From Massilia litorea (GTDB lineage: Bacteria > Pseudomonadota > Gammaproteobacteria > Burkholderiales > Burkholderiaceae_D), in NCBI RefSeq assembly GCF_015101885.1, contig NZ_CP062941.1:186001-250000 (forward strand): 64,000 bases of DNA. Direction: 5' to 3'. The notes under the pieces are model-generated. The model made no database searches. It was not told the DNA's origin and saw nothing but the letters and a program-made list of their open reading frames with translations. Numbering within the stretch: the stretch's first letter is position 1; each line of letters begins with the position of its first letter. The translations under genes were made by a program, and so were the position numbers. Of the stretch, positions 18,691-27,531 are shown piece by piece.

Positions 18691-19647
18691 TTAAGGTTGC
18701 GCGTGGCGATGTGCGGCCGAGTAGGCGCCGGTCACGTAGTGCTCGAGCTGGCGCTCGATGTCGGTCATCAGGCTCGAAGCGCCGATGCGGAACAGGTGCG
18801 GCTGCAGCCAGTCGTTGCCCAGCTCTTCCTTCATGACGGTCAGGTATTGCAGCGCGCTCTTCGCGGTCGAGACGCCGCCGGCCGGCTTGTAGCCGACCTG
18901 GAAACCGGTCTGCTCGTAGTATTCGCGGATCGCGCGGGTCATCACCAGCGACACGGGGATGGTGGCGTTCACGCCTTCCTTGCCGGTCGAGGTCTTGATG
19001 AAATCGGCGCCGGCCATCATGCAGACCCACGAGGCCTTGGCCACGTTGTCCAGCGTGACCAGGTCGCCGGTGGCGAGAATGGCTTTCACGTGGGCCTCGC
19101 CACAGGCCTGGCGGTAGGCGACCATCTCGTCGTACAGGGCCTGCCAGTTACCGGTCAGGACATGCTGGCGCGTGATGACGATGTCGATCTCGGTGGCGCC
19201 GGCGGCGACCGACAATTCGATTTCACGGATCTTGGTCTCCAGGCTCGACAGGCCGGCCGGGAAAGCGGTCGACACGGCGGCGATCGGCAGGCGGCCCTGC
19301 AGGATTTTCACTGCAGGCGTGATCATCTCGTGGTAGACGCAGACGGCGCCGGTGGTCAGCGACTCCAGGCCGAGCGCTTGCATCAGGTCGGCGCGCAGCG
19401 GGCGCATCGCCTTCATGCACAGGCGCTCGACGCGGCCCGGGGTGTCGTCGCCGCCGAGGGTGGTCAGGTCCATGCACTGCACGGCGCGGATCAGCCAGGC
19501 AGCCTGGTATTCCTTTTTCACCGTGCGGCGATTCGCCAGGCTGGCGGCGCGGCGGTCGGCCGCATTGCGGTTGACCTTGATACTGTTCACCCAGCCGAGG
19601 TCGAGGCCGACGGCGGTGTTACGTTTGAAGTCCAGGTTCTGGGTCAT
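18691..19647 (-). CDS. deoC: Deoxyribose-phosphate aldolase
   Basis: A 318-residue class I aldolase. It cleaves 2-deoxyribose 5-phosphate to acetaldehyde and glyceraldehyde 3-phosphate. The Schiff-base Lys218 is in DFIKTSTGKEG and the proton-relay Lys254 in GYKPAGG. It is longer than E. coli DeoC because of an N-terminal extension of about 50 residues, as in the eukaryote-like DERA group. Its ATG overlaps the stop of deoB by four bases. Confidence 0.95.
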   Translation of the reverse strand: MTQNLDFKRNTAVGLDLGWVNSIKVNRNAADRRAASLANRRTVKKEYQAAWLIRAVQCMDLTTLGGDDTPGRVERLCMKAMRPLRADLMQALGLESLTTGAVCVYHEMITPAVKILQGRLPIAAVSTAFPAGLSSLETKIREIELSVAAGATEIDIVITRQHVLTGNWQALYDEMVAYRQACGEAHVKAILATGDLVTLDNVAKASWVCMMAGADFIKTSTGKEGVNATIPVSLVMTRAIREYYEQTGFQVGYKPAGGVSTAKSALQYLTVMKEELGNDWLQPHLFRIGASSLMTDIERQLEHYVTGAYSAAHRHAQP

Positions 19648-20837
19648 AGCAGTGCGGTTCCGTTGGAGAGAGGTTTGACGCCGAGGTGTTTGGCCAGCGT
19701 GGCGCCGATGTCGGAGAAGGTGCTCGCGATCGGCAGCTCCTGCGGCTTGACGTTCGGGCCGAAGAAAATCATCGGGATGTGTTCGCGCGTGTGGTCCGAG
19801 CCCGGCGCAGTCGGATCGCAGCCGTGGTCGGCGGTGATCACGACCAGGTCGCCGTCTTTCAGTTTCGCCATGAACTCGGGCAGGCGCGCGTCCAGTTCGT
19901 GCAGCGCGTTCGAATAGCCGGCGACATCGCGGCGGTGGCCGAAGTGCATGTCGAAGTCGACGAAGTTCACGAACGACAGCGATTTGGCAGGCGCCTCGTC
20001 CGCCACTTCCAGCAGGCGGTCGAACAGCGCCATGTTGTCGACGCCTTTGACGAGGCGGGTCACGCCCTGGGCCGCGAAGATGTCGCTGATTTTACCGAGG
20101 GCGATGACTTCGCCGCCTTCATTGGCGACGTGATCGAGCAGCGTCGGGCTTGTGGGCGGCACGGCGTAATCGTGGCGATTGCTGGTGCGCTTGTACTTGC
20201 CGTTCGCGCCCAGGAACGGACGCGCGATCACGCGGCCGATGTTGTAGGGTTTCACAAGTTCATAGGCCGCCTCGCAGACCGCGTACAGGCGCTCCAGGCC
20301 GAAACTCTCTTCGTGCGCCGCGATCTGCAGCACCGAGTCGGCCGAGGTGTACAGAATCGGCTTGCCGCTGGCGACGTGCTCGTCACCGAGTTCGTCGATG
20401 ATGGTGGTGCCCGAAGCGTGGCAGTTGCCCAGCCAGCCGGGAACGCCGGTCAGCTCCTGCAGTTTATCGGTCAGCTCCTTCGGGAACGAAGGAACGGTCT
20501 TCGGAAAATAACCCCAGTCGAACAGCACCGGCACGCCGGCGATTTCCCAGTGGCCGCTCTGCGTGTCCTTGCCGGTCGACTGTTCGCGCGCGACGCCCCA
20601 GGCGCCCGTAAAACCGTCGCGTTGATTGAAACCGGCGGCCCATTCGCCGCTGGCCTTGTGGGCGGCGGCTGCCAGGCCGAGGCGCTCGAGGTTCGGCAGC
20701 GACATCGGCTTGCCCTCTTTCGCGGCCCACTCGGCGATGTGGCCGAAGGTATTGGCGCCCGTGTCGCCGTATTTGTCGGCGTCGGGCAGCGCGCCCAGGC
20801 CGAAGGAATCAAGCAGGAGGATGAATGCGCGTGACAT
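19644..20837 (-). CDS. deoB: Phosphopentomutase
   Basis: A 397-residue alkaline-phosphatase-superfamily mutase that interconverts (deoxy)ribose 1- and 5-phosphates. Metal-binding motifs are visible: Asp10 in LLLDSFG, the DFDMHFGHRRD stretch near residue 287 and TADHGCDPTAPGSDHTREHIP near 335, with the phospho-acceptor threonine expected in the GANTFGH region near residue 28. It links the two phosphorylases of the operon to DeoC. It lies 12 bases after the purine phosphorylase and overlaps deoC. Confidence 0.95.
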   Translation of the reverse strand: MSRAFILLLDSFGLGALPDADKYGDTGANTFGHIAEWAAKEGKPMSLPNLERLGLAAAAHKASGEWAAGFNQRDGFTGAWGVAREQSTGKDTQSGHWEIAGVPVLFDWGYFPKTVPSFPKELTDKLQELTGVPGWLGNCHASGTTIIDELGDEHVASGKPILYTSADSVLQIAAHEESFGLERLYAVCEAAYELVKPYNIGRVIARPFLGANGKYKRTSNRHDYAVPPTSPTLLDHVANEGGEVIALGKISDIFAAQGVTRLVKGVDNMALFDRLLEVADEAPAKSLSFVNFVDFDMHFGHRRDVAGYSNALHELDARLPEFMAKLKDGDLVVITADHGCDPTAPGSDHTREHIPMIFFGPNVKPQELPIASTFSDIGATLAKHLGVKPLSNGTALL

Positions 20838-20849
20838 GGAAGTCCTCGA

Positions 20850-21695
20850 TTATTGAGCGGCTGCGCGTGGAATGGCCGCCAGGCGCTCGGTGAACGAATG
20901 AATCAGGGTGACCAGGTCCTTGGCCGCGATCGCCGCGTACTTCAGGGTCTGCTCGTGCGACAGCGGGAAGGGCGAGAGGCCTTCCGCCAGGTTCGTGATG
21001 GCCGAGATGCCGACCACTTTCAGGCCGCAGTGGCGGGCCGAGATCACTTCCGGCACCACCGACATGCCGACGACGTCGGCGCCCATCGTCCTGAACGCGC
21101 GGATTTCGGCGGCGGTCTCGAAGTTCGGACCCGGCGCGGCGAGATACACGCCTTCGGCGATGGTGATGTTTTTGGCGGCCGCGGTTTCCTTGACCAGGGC
21201 GCGCAGCTCGGCGTCATAGGCATTGGCCATGCTGAAGAAGCGCGGGCCGAAGCGGTCGTCGTTCGGACCGGCCATCGGGCTGCCCGGCAGCAGGTTGATG
21301 TGGTCCGACAGGACGACGACGCTGCCGGCATCGACTTCGGGGCGCAGCGAACCGGCGGCATTCGTCACCAGCAGCATCTCGCAGCCCAGCAGTTTGAAGG
21401 TGCGCACGGCCGAGGTCATGACGTTGGCGCCATAGCCTTCGTAGAAGTGGCCGCGGCCCTTCATGCAGACGACCGGCACGCCGGCCAGGGTACCCAGCAC
21501 GAGTTCGCCCGCATGCCCGTGCACGGTGCTGATCGGGAAGCCCGGCAGTTCCGAGTAGCTGATCGAGACCGCGTCCAGCATCTGCTCGGCAAGCACGCCG
21601 AGGCCGGAGCCGAGGATCATCGCCACGCGCGGCTCGAACCCTGGTTTGCGGGCGCGAATGATCTCGGCGGCTTCGAATGGGGTATTGCTGGACAT
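20850..21695 (-). CDS. Purine-nucleoside phosphorylase (PNPH/PunA/XapA type)
   Basis: A 281-residue trimeric-type purine nucleoside phosphorylase. It converts inosine, guanosine and their deoxy forms with phosphate to hypoxanthine or guanine plus pentose 1-phosphate. Motifs seen: ILGSGLG (phosphate loop), MKGRGHFYEGY, VTNAAGSL and AGPNFETAAE. This type does not usually accept adenosine, which fits with the exported adenosine deaminase encoded elsewhere in the window. Start at ATG 21695 after GAAGGAAA; an upstream in-frame ATG (21719) is less well placed. First gene of the deo operon. Confidence 0.92.
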   Translation of the reverse strand: MSSNTPFEAAEIIRARKPGFEPRVAMILGSGLGVLAEQMLDAVSISYSELPGFPISTVHGHAGELVLGTLAGVPVVCMKGRGHFYEGYGANVMTSAVRTFKLLGCEMLLVTNAAGSLRPEVDAGSVVVLSDHINLLPGSPMAGPNDDRFGPRFFSMANAYDAELRALVKETAAAKNITIAEGVYLAAPGPNFETAAEIRAFRTMGADVVGMSVVPEVISARHCGLKVVGISAITNLAEGLSPFPLSHEQTLKYAAIAAKDLVTLIHSFTERLAAIPRAAAQ

Positions 21696-21965
21696 GAGGT
21701 TTCCTTCTGTTGAATCCAAGATGAGGGAGGCAGTCGTGCGGGCTGTACAGGGGAGCGGCCCGGCGCCACAGAACGGGCGTACGAAGACCAGAAATTATTA
21801 TAACTATGCATTATCCGGGATATGTATGGCAAATACCATTTCTCTTGCTCATTTATATGAGAGCCGACTAAATCCCGCTACATACTGTGGTGCCGCCGAT
21901 ATGGGTTGACGCCATCCAAACATCTGTCTAGCATTGATAAACATTTGTTGAAACCGACCCCGACC
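21696..21965. promoter_or_regulatory. Divergent control region of deo operon and psuK
   Basis: 270 bases, AT-rich in the middle, between the minus-strand deo operon and plus-strand psuK-psuG. On the minus strand a TATAAT is present (ATTATA at 21797-21802 on plus) about 100 bases before the purine phosphorylase start, with only a weak -35 at the right distance. No DeoR- or CytR-like operator could be assigned. Both transcripts must start here. Confidence 0.35.
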
Positions 21966-23054
21966 GTGACCGAGCTTCCGAAAAAAGAACAGTTGTATGA
22001 GCTGATCCGCGCCAATCCCTTCATCGCGCAGAACGAGCTCGCTACCGAACTCAATCTGTCGCGTTCGGCGGTGGCCGGCTACATCGCCAGCCTGGTACGC
22101 GAACGGCGCCTGCTCGGGCGCGCCTATGTGCTGCCAAGCGAGCGGCCGATCCTGTGCATCGGCGCGGCCAACCTGGACCGCAAGCTGCGCGCAGCGGGCC
22201 CGCTGGCGATGGGCAGCTCGAACCCGGCCAGCGCGGTCGAATCCTTCGGCGGCGTGGCGCGCAACATCGCCGAGAACCTGGCGCGGATGGGAGCAAAGGT
22301 CGGCCTGATCACGGCGGTCGGCAACGACTCCTCCGGCAGCGCCCTGCTCGCCCATGCCGACGGCGCCGGCATCGACACCCGCGGCTGCCTGCGGTTGGAC
22401 GACGCCGCCAGCGGCACCTATACCGCAGTGCTCGACCACGATGGCCAGATGGTGGTAGCCCTGGCCGACATGGCGCTCTACGACCGCATCACGCCCGCGC
22501 TTCTCGACCTGCGCCGGCAGCAGCGCGCCGGCGCCTCGCTGATCGTGGCGGACCTGAACCTGGGCCGCGACGCGATCGAAACGCTGCAGCTGGACGCCGC
22601 GCGCGACGGCGTCGATCTCGTCATCGTCGCGGTCTCGGAGCCGAAGATGAACCGGCTGCCGGCATCGCTGCAGGGCGTACGTTTGATTATCCTGAACCGG
22701 GGCGAACTCGGTGCCCGCCTCGGTCGCGTAGTACAGGACGACGACCTCGCAGCGGCCTGCGGCGAACTGCAGGCGCAGGGCGCGCAGGACGTCGTCGTCA
22801 CGCTGGGGCCGCGCGGCGTGCTGTTCACGACGCCAAACGGCGTCGAACGGCTGGACGCGCCGCCGGCAAAGGTGGTCGACGTCACCGGCGCCGGCGACGC
22901 CTTCTCCGCCGCCGTCTGCCTCTCGCTGCACGGCGGCGGCACCGACCTGGCGCTGGCCTGCCGCCGCGGCCTGCAGCTCGCCACCCTCACCATCGAATGC
23001 CGCGAGACGGTCTGTCCGCAACTGGCGCCGGAAACCTTCGGCGCCCTTATCTAA
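21966..23054 (+). CDS. psuK: PfkB-family pseudouridine kinase with N-terminal winged HTH
   Basis: About 362 residues. The first 60 residues form a winged-helix HTH (QLYELIRANPFIAQNELATELNLSRSAV). The rest is a PfkB sugar kinase ending with the catalytic DVTGAGDAFSAAV motif. It stands 15 bases before psuG, so it should phosphorylate pseudouridine to pseudouridine 5'-phosphate. The HTH may let the kinase regulate its own operon, which is inference. The start is uncertain: no ATG exists, GTG 21966 gives the shortest form with a complete HTH and TTG 21906 would add 20 residues; neither has a good ribosome site. Confidence 0.82.
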   Translation: MTELPKKEQLYELIRANPFIAQNELATELNLSRSAVAGYIASLVRERRLLGRAYVLPSERPILCIGAANLDRKLRAAGPLAMGSSNPASAVESFGGVARNIAENLARMGAKVGLITAVGNDSSGSALLAHADGAGIDTRGCLRLDDAASGTYTAVLDHDGQMVVALADMALYDRITPALLDLRRQQRAGASLIVADLNLGRDAIETLQLDAARDGVDLVIVAVSEPKMNRLPASLQGVRLIILNRGELGARLGRVVQDDDLAAACGELQAQGAQDVVVTLGPRGVLFTTPNGVERLDAPPAKVVDVTGAGDAFSAAVCLSLHGGGTDLALACRRGLQLATLTIECRETVCPQLAPETFGALI

Positions 23055-23069
23055 CATACTGGAATCCCC

Positions 23070-23987
23070 ATGCACTCCTTCCTGCTGTTCTCCCCCGAAG
23101 TCGTCGCCGCGCGCAATGCCGGCCGCCCCATCGTCGCGCTCGAGTCGACCATCATCTCGCACGGCATGCCCTATCCGCAGAACGTGGAAACCGCGCGCAA
23201 GGTCGAACAGATCATCCGCGACGCCGGCGCCGTGCCGGCCACGATCGCCATCATGGACGGCAAGATCTGCATCGGGCTGTCCGATGCGCAGCTCGAAACG
23301 CTGGGAACCGCACCCGATGCAATCAAAGTGAGCCGGCGCGACCTGGCCTATGTGCTGTCGCAGCGCCTGCTGGGCGCGACCACCGTTGCCGCGACCATGA
23401 TCTGCGCCCAGCTGGCCGGCATCGAAGTCTTCGTCACCGGCGGCATCGGCGGCGTACACCGCGGCGCCGAGACCAGTTTCGATATTTCGGCCGACCTGCA
23501 GGAGCTGGCGCATACGAGCGTCGCCGTCGTCTGCGCCGGCGTCAAGTCGATCCTCGACATCGGGCTCACCCTCGAGTACCTGGAGACCCACGGCGTGCCG
23601 GTGGTGAGCGTCGGCCAGCCCGGCTTCCCCGCCTTTTTTACACGCGAGAGCGGCTTCGATGCAGATTTCCGGATCGACGGCGCCGAGCAGCAGGCCAGCT
23701 TCATCCGCACCAAGTGGCAGCTCGGTTTAAAGGGCGGTGTCGTGGTCAGCAACCCGGTGCCGCAGGGGTTCGCGATGCCGAAGGAAGAGATCGACCGCAT
23801 CACCGAACAGGCCCTGCGCGAAGCCGGCGAACAGGGCGTGACGGGCAAGAAGGTGACACCCTTCCTGCTGGCGCGCATCAAGGAGCTGACCGGGGGCCGC
23901 AGCCTGGCCACGAATATCGCCCTGGTCGAGCATAATGCCCTGGTCGGTGCACGCCTGGCCGTCGCCTTGAACGCTCACGCCGCATAA
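23070..23987 (+). CDS. psuG: Pseudouridine-5'-phosphate glycosidase
   Basis: A 305-residue PsuG. It reversibly cleaves the C-C glycosidic bond of pseudouridine 5'-phosphate to uracil and ribose 5-phosphate. Signature stretches are [30 protein letters not shown] and [17 protein letters not shown], the last carrying the lysine used for the sugar adduct. Paired with psuK, it recycles modified uridine from RNA. The released uracil can feed the reductive pathway at the left of the window. Confidence 0.95.
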   Translation: MHSFLLFSPEVVAARNAGRPIVALESTIISHGMPYPQNVETARKVEQIIRDAGAVPATIAIMDGKICIGLSDAQLETLGTAPDAIKVSRRDLAYVLSQRLLGATTVAATMICAQLAGIEVFVTGGIGGVHRGAETSFDISADLQELAHTSVAVVCAGVKSILDIGLTLEYLETHGVPVVSVGQPGFPAFFTRESGFDADFRIDGAEQQASFIRTKWQLGLKGGVVVSNPVPQGFAMPKEEIDRITEQALREAGEQGVTGKKVTPFLLARIKELTGGRSLATNIALVEHNALVGARLAVALNAHAA

Positions 23988-23997
23988 ATCACACACC

Positions 23998-24912
23998 ATG
24001 TCGATCGACCTGAAACAGCTGAAATACTTCCTCGCCGTGGCCGAGGAAAAAAGCTTCAGCCGCGCCGCCGAGCGCCTGCACATCTCGCAGCCGCCGCTCT
24101 CGCAGCAGATCATGAAGCTGGAATCGGAACTCGGCGTGCGCCTGTTCGCGCGCACCACGCGCAGCTTCGAGCTGACCGTGGCCGGCAAGGCGCTGATGAC
24201 GGAAGCGGCCGACCTGCTGGCCCGCATGCGCATGACGATCGACACCATCCGCCAGATCGACCGCGGCGAAGTCGGGCGCCTGCGCGTGGGCATCGTCGGC
24301 TCGGCGATGTGGGGGCCGATCCCGAGCCTGCTGGAGCGCTTCCAGAGCGAATTCCCGAAAGTCACCTGGACCCTGCACGAACTCGGCCCCGACGAGCAGT
24401 TCGAGGCGCTGCGCTCGAAGCAGATCGACGTCGGCTTCTGGCGCGAGCCGCGCCTCGAGGAAGAAGAGCTGAAGGCGGCGCACCTGCACCAGGAACTGTG
24501 CTTCCGCGAGAACGTCTGCGTGGCCGTGCACAAGAACCACGCACTGGCCGGGCGCGAGGCGATCGACCTGGTCGACATCGCCAACGAGCCGATGCTGACC
24601 CTGCACCTGAGCCAGTCGGCCGAGCCGCGTTACCTGATCCAATGCTGCGTGAATGCAGGCTTCCAGCCGACCATCTTCCAGGAAGCGGCCGAGCCGCAGA
24701 CTTTATTGGCGATGGTCGGCGCGGGCCTGGGGGTGGCACTGCTGCCGGAGACGACCAGCCGGATCGGCTGGCCGGGGGTGGTGTTCGTGCCGATCAAGGC
24801 GAATACGCCGTCGGCGAATTTGTATATTACCTACACCAGCCAGGACGATGCGCCGGTGGTCAGGGCGTTTTTGAAGATCCTCAAGCCGGACGGAGACGGT
24901 GGCGCACCGTAG
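23998..24912 (+). CDS. LysR-type transcriptional regulator
   Basis: A 304-residue LTTR. The N-terminal HTH is at residues 5-62 (LKQLKYFLAVAEEKSFSRAAERL, SQPPLSQQI) and the effector-binding domain covers about 90-298. It begins 10 bases after psuG, so it is probably cotranscribed with psuK-psuG. Its effector is unknown; control of nucleoside or pseudouridine genes is possible. The stop codon TAG lies inside the first bases of a REP unit (CGTAGGG), so the present C-terminus was set or is shared by the repeat. Confidence 0.92.
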   Translation: MSIDLKQLKYFLAVAEEKSFSRAAERLHISQPPLSQQIMKLESELGVRLFARTTRSFELTVAGKALMTEAADLLARMRMTIDTIRQIDRGEVGRLRVGIVGSAMWGPIPSLLERFQSEFPKVTWTLHELGPDEQFEALRSKQIDVGFWREPRLEEEELKAAHLHQELCFRENVCVAVHKNHALAGREAIDLVDIANEPMLTLHLSQSAEPRYLIQCCVNAGFQPTIFQEAAEPQTLLAMVGAGLGVALLPETTSRIGWPGVVFVPIKANTPSANLYITYTSQDDAPVVRAFLKILKPDGDGGAP

Positions 24913-25051
24913 GGTGGGCACTTGTGCCCACGCGGATCACCGGTGAATGTACGGCGACGCCAGGTGGATTCCGTCATGCGTGCGAACCGATTAAATTCAA
25001 CGCAAGCACATATCCACCGTCGCACGCGTGGACTCAGGAGTCCACCCTACG
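24908..25051. repeat. REPIN-like inverted repeat pair (copy 3)
   Basis: Left unit CGTAGGGTGGGCAC-TT-GTGCCCACGCGGA; right unit CGTGGACTCAGGAGTCCACCCTACG, a diverged copy in the opposite sense. They flank about 85 bases of unique sequence. The left unit supplies the lysR stop codon. The pair lies between the converging lysR and pcp genes. Confidence 0.8.
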
Positions 25052-25065
25052 AACTTCGCTTCAGA

Positions 25066-25704
25066 CTAGTGGGTGGCTCCACCGACTGTGGTCTGAACTC
25101 CGCCACCCCGCACTGCCACCTCGATTGCCACCTTCAAACCCTCGACAATCTCGGCAAGCGCCATCGACGGCGCGCCGTCCGGCGCCTGCTCCGGCAGATA
25201 CGGCACGTGAATGAAGCCGCCGCTCACATCCCGCCCCTGCAGGTGGTGCATCAGCCCATAAAACACGTGGTTGCAGACGAAGGTGCCCGCCGTCTGCGAC
25301 ACCGACGCACGCAGCCCGCGCTCGCGCATCGCGCCCACGATCGCCTTGACCGGCAGCGAGGCGAAATAGCCCGCCGGACCGTCGGCCGCGATCGGCGCAT
25401 CGACCGGCTGCTGCCCGTCGTTGTCGAGGATCGGCGCGTCGTCGACATTGATCGCGACCCGTTCGACGGTCAAATCCGCGCGGCCGCCGGCCTGGCCGAC
25501 GGCGATCACGACATCGGGCTTGATTTCGTCGACCGCGCCGCACAGCACCCGGTTGGCCTGGCCGAAGACGCAGGGCAGCTGCAGGATTTCGACCATGAAA
25601 TCGCCATCCACCCAGCCCTTGAGCGCGCGCACCGCCTCCCAGGCCGGATTGATGGTTGCGCCGTTGAAGGGCTCGAAGCCGGTCAGCAAGACAGTCTTTT
25701 TCAT
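25066..25704 (-). CDS. pcp: Pyroglutamyl-peptidase I
   Basis: A 212-residue cysteine peptidase (family C15) that removes N-terminal pyroglutamate from peptides. Catalytic residues are visible as Glu81, Cys144 in [10 protein letters not shown] and His166 in [10 protein letters not shown]. The protein is cytoplasmic. It is the third gene of a run after DUF969 and DUF979, starting two bases after the latter, so the three form one operon. Confidence 0.95.
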   Translation of the reverse strand: MKKTVLLTGFEPFNGATINPAWEAVRALKGWVDGDFMVEILQLPCVFGQANRVLCGAVDEIKPDVVIAVGQAGGRADLTVERVAINVDDAPILDNDGQQPVDAPIAADGPAGYFASLPVKAIVGAMRERGLRASVSQTAGTFVCNHVFYGLMHHLQGRDVSGGFIHVPYLPEQAPDGAPSMALAEIVEGLKVAIEVAVRGGGVQTTVGGATH

Positions 25705-25706
25705 CG

Positions 25707-26663
25707 CTATCGATTCATCAGGAAGTAGAGGAGGACGATGTTCGCCGCCAGCAGCGGCAGCGCGGTCGGAATCTGCGCCTTGATCACCGCGTTCTTGTCG
25801 GGCAACTCCAGGAGCGCCGCCGGGACGATATTAAAGTTCGCCGCCATCGGTGTCATTAATGTGCCGCAATACGCGCTGAACATGCCGATGGCAGCCATGA
25901 TCGCCGGATCGGCGCCGAAGCGCCCTACCAGCACCGGCACCCCGATGCCGCCGGCAATCACCGGAAAGGCCGCGAAGCCATTGCCCATGATGATAGTGAA
26001 GAGTGCCATGCCGACGCAATACAGGGCGACGGCCGCCAGGCGCGAGTCGGCGGCGATCCACGAGGTCGTCACTTGCGCCACCGCCTTGCCGACGCCGGCT
26101 TCGGCGAACAACAGGCCCAGCACCGCCAGCATATGGGGCAAGGTCACCGCCCAGCTCATTGCATCGACCAGGCGGCGCGCCTCGCGCAGGCCCTGCAGCG
26201 GACTGGCGCGGGTCAGCCGGCAGGCCGCGCCGAGGGCCAGCAGCGAGGCCAGGCCGAGGCAGGCCAGGGTCAGGTGGGCCTTGTCGAACAGGGCCCAGTC
26301 ACCGATGCGGACGTCCTTCAGCACGGTCGCCCCGAGCACGGTCACGACTGGAATGACCAGCGCCGGCAGGAACAGGCGGTTGCCCAGGCGGGCGGCGCTG
26401 GCGCGGCGTTCGTCCGCTTCCAGCGTTCCGTGCTTGCCCGGCTTGACAAGACCGCAGCCGGCCAGCAGCGCCATCGCGATCATCAGCGCCCCGGCCAGGG
26501 CCGGCGGCAGAAAATCGCCCACCAGGTAGACGGCCGCGTACAGTCCCCAGAACAGGGCCGACGTGAAACGGCGCGGGTGGCCGCGGTCGAGCGCGGTCAG
26601 GAGTGCCACGAAAGCCAGCAGCAAGCCGACCATCAGGTAAAGGACATTGAGCGAAAAGATCAC
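25707..26663 (-). CDS. DUF979 family membrane protein (putative transporter subunit)
   Basis: A 318-residue integral membrane protein with about nine hydrophobic segments, carrying family-like stretches such as [17 protein letters not shown] and the end motif [21 protein letters not shown]. Start is GTG 26663, which overlaps the DUF969 stop in GTGA and is preceded by GGGGAGGG. DUF969 and DUF979 always pair and are thought to form a two-part transporter; they are often next to pcp or 5-oxoprolinase genes, so 5-oxoproline or pyroglutamyl compounds are the likely cargo. That cargo is inference from context. Confidence 0.85.
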   Translation of the reverse strand: MIFSLNVLYLMVGLLLAFVALLTALDRGHPRRFTSALFWGLYAAVYLVGDFLPPALAGALMIAMALLAGCGLVKPGKHGTLEADERRASAARLGNRLFLPALVIPVVTVLGATVLKDVRIGDWALFDKAHLTLACLGLASLLALGAACRLTRASPLQGLREARRLVDAMSWAVTLPHMLAVLGLLFAEAGVGKAVAQVTTSWIAADSRLAAVALYCVGMALFTIIMGNGFAAFPVIAGGIGVPVLVGRFGADPAIMAAIGMFSAYCGTLMTPMAANFNIVPAALLELPDKNAVIKAQIPTALPLLAANIVLLYFLMNR

Positions 26664-27352
26664 TTGCCCTCCCCTTCGCGGCGAATCGCGGCGTCGAGCC
26701 GGCACAGGTTCCAGCTGTGGATGACGAAGGCGCATACCGCCGTCGGGATGCCCCACAGCGCCATCCGCATCGGGTCGACCTCGATGCCTTCGGCGCGCAG
26801 GATGGTCTGCATCAGGACGATGGCGCCGAAGGCGACGAAGATGTCTTCGCCGAAGAACAGGCCGACGTTGTCGGTGGCCGCCGCCATCGCACGGATGCGG
26901 TAACGCAGCGCATCGGACAGCGTACCAATGCGCGCCTCGGCCGCGCCCTCGGCCAGCGGCGCGACCAGCGGACGCACCATCGACGGCTGCCCACCCAGGC
27001 TGGTCAGGCCGGCGGCGGCCGAGATCTCGCGCAGGAACAGATACACGATCAGCAGGCGCCCGCTGGTGGCCGAGCGGATTTTCGCGATGCTCGCCATCGC
27101 ATGCTCCTTCAGTCCGAAGCGCTCCAGCAGGCCGACCGCCGCCAGCGGCAGCAGCAGCACCAGCGGCAGGTTGCGGGTCTTGATGAAGGCCGTGCCGAGC
27201 GACTCGAGCACGTGCATGAAAGGCATGGCGGCCGCGGCCCCGGTGACGCCGCAGGCGGCCACCACGACCAGTACGGGATTGGCCCGCAGCAGGAAGCCGG
27301 CGGCGATGACGGCCACGCCCAGCAGTGGCCACAGGTTGACGGCGGTTTGCAT
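26660..27352 (-). CDS. DUF969 family membrane protein (putative transporter subunit)
   Basis: A 230-residue membrane protein with about six hydrophobic segments and the family stretches FIKTRNLPLVLLLPL, FLREISAAAGLTSLGGQPSMVRP and NVGLFFGEDIFVAFGAIVLM. Start at ATG 27352 with GGAGAG upstream; an upstream in-frame ATG has no ribosome site. First gene of the DUF969-DUF979-pcp operon and partner of DUF979. Confidence 0.85.
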   Translation of the reverse strand: MQTAVNLWPLLGVAVIAAGFLLRANPVLVVVAACGVTGAAAAMPFMHVLESLGTAFIKTRNLPLVLLLPLAAVGLLERFGLKEHAMASIAKIRSATSGRLLIVYLFLREISAAAGLTSLGGQPSMVRPLVAPLAEGAAEARIGTLSDALRYRIRAMAAATDNVGLFFGEDIFVAFGAIVLMQTILRAEGIEVDPMRMALWGIPTAVCAFVIHSWNLCRLDAAIRREGEGK

Positions 27353-27531
27353 GCACTCTCCGGCTTGAAATTTGGCGAGAGGAGTGTAACCGAAGCGAGC
27401 TTGCGTAGACGAAACACCGAAGCGATCGGCCCACCCGCGCACGCTTGATCGCGCTCATGCCCGGGAGGCACCTCTTGATTAACCTCGGGGGCATAAACGG
27501 CAGGAACACCTGCCACCGACAAGGAGACACC

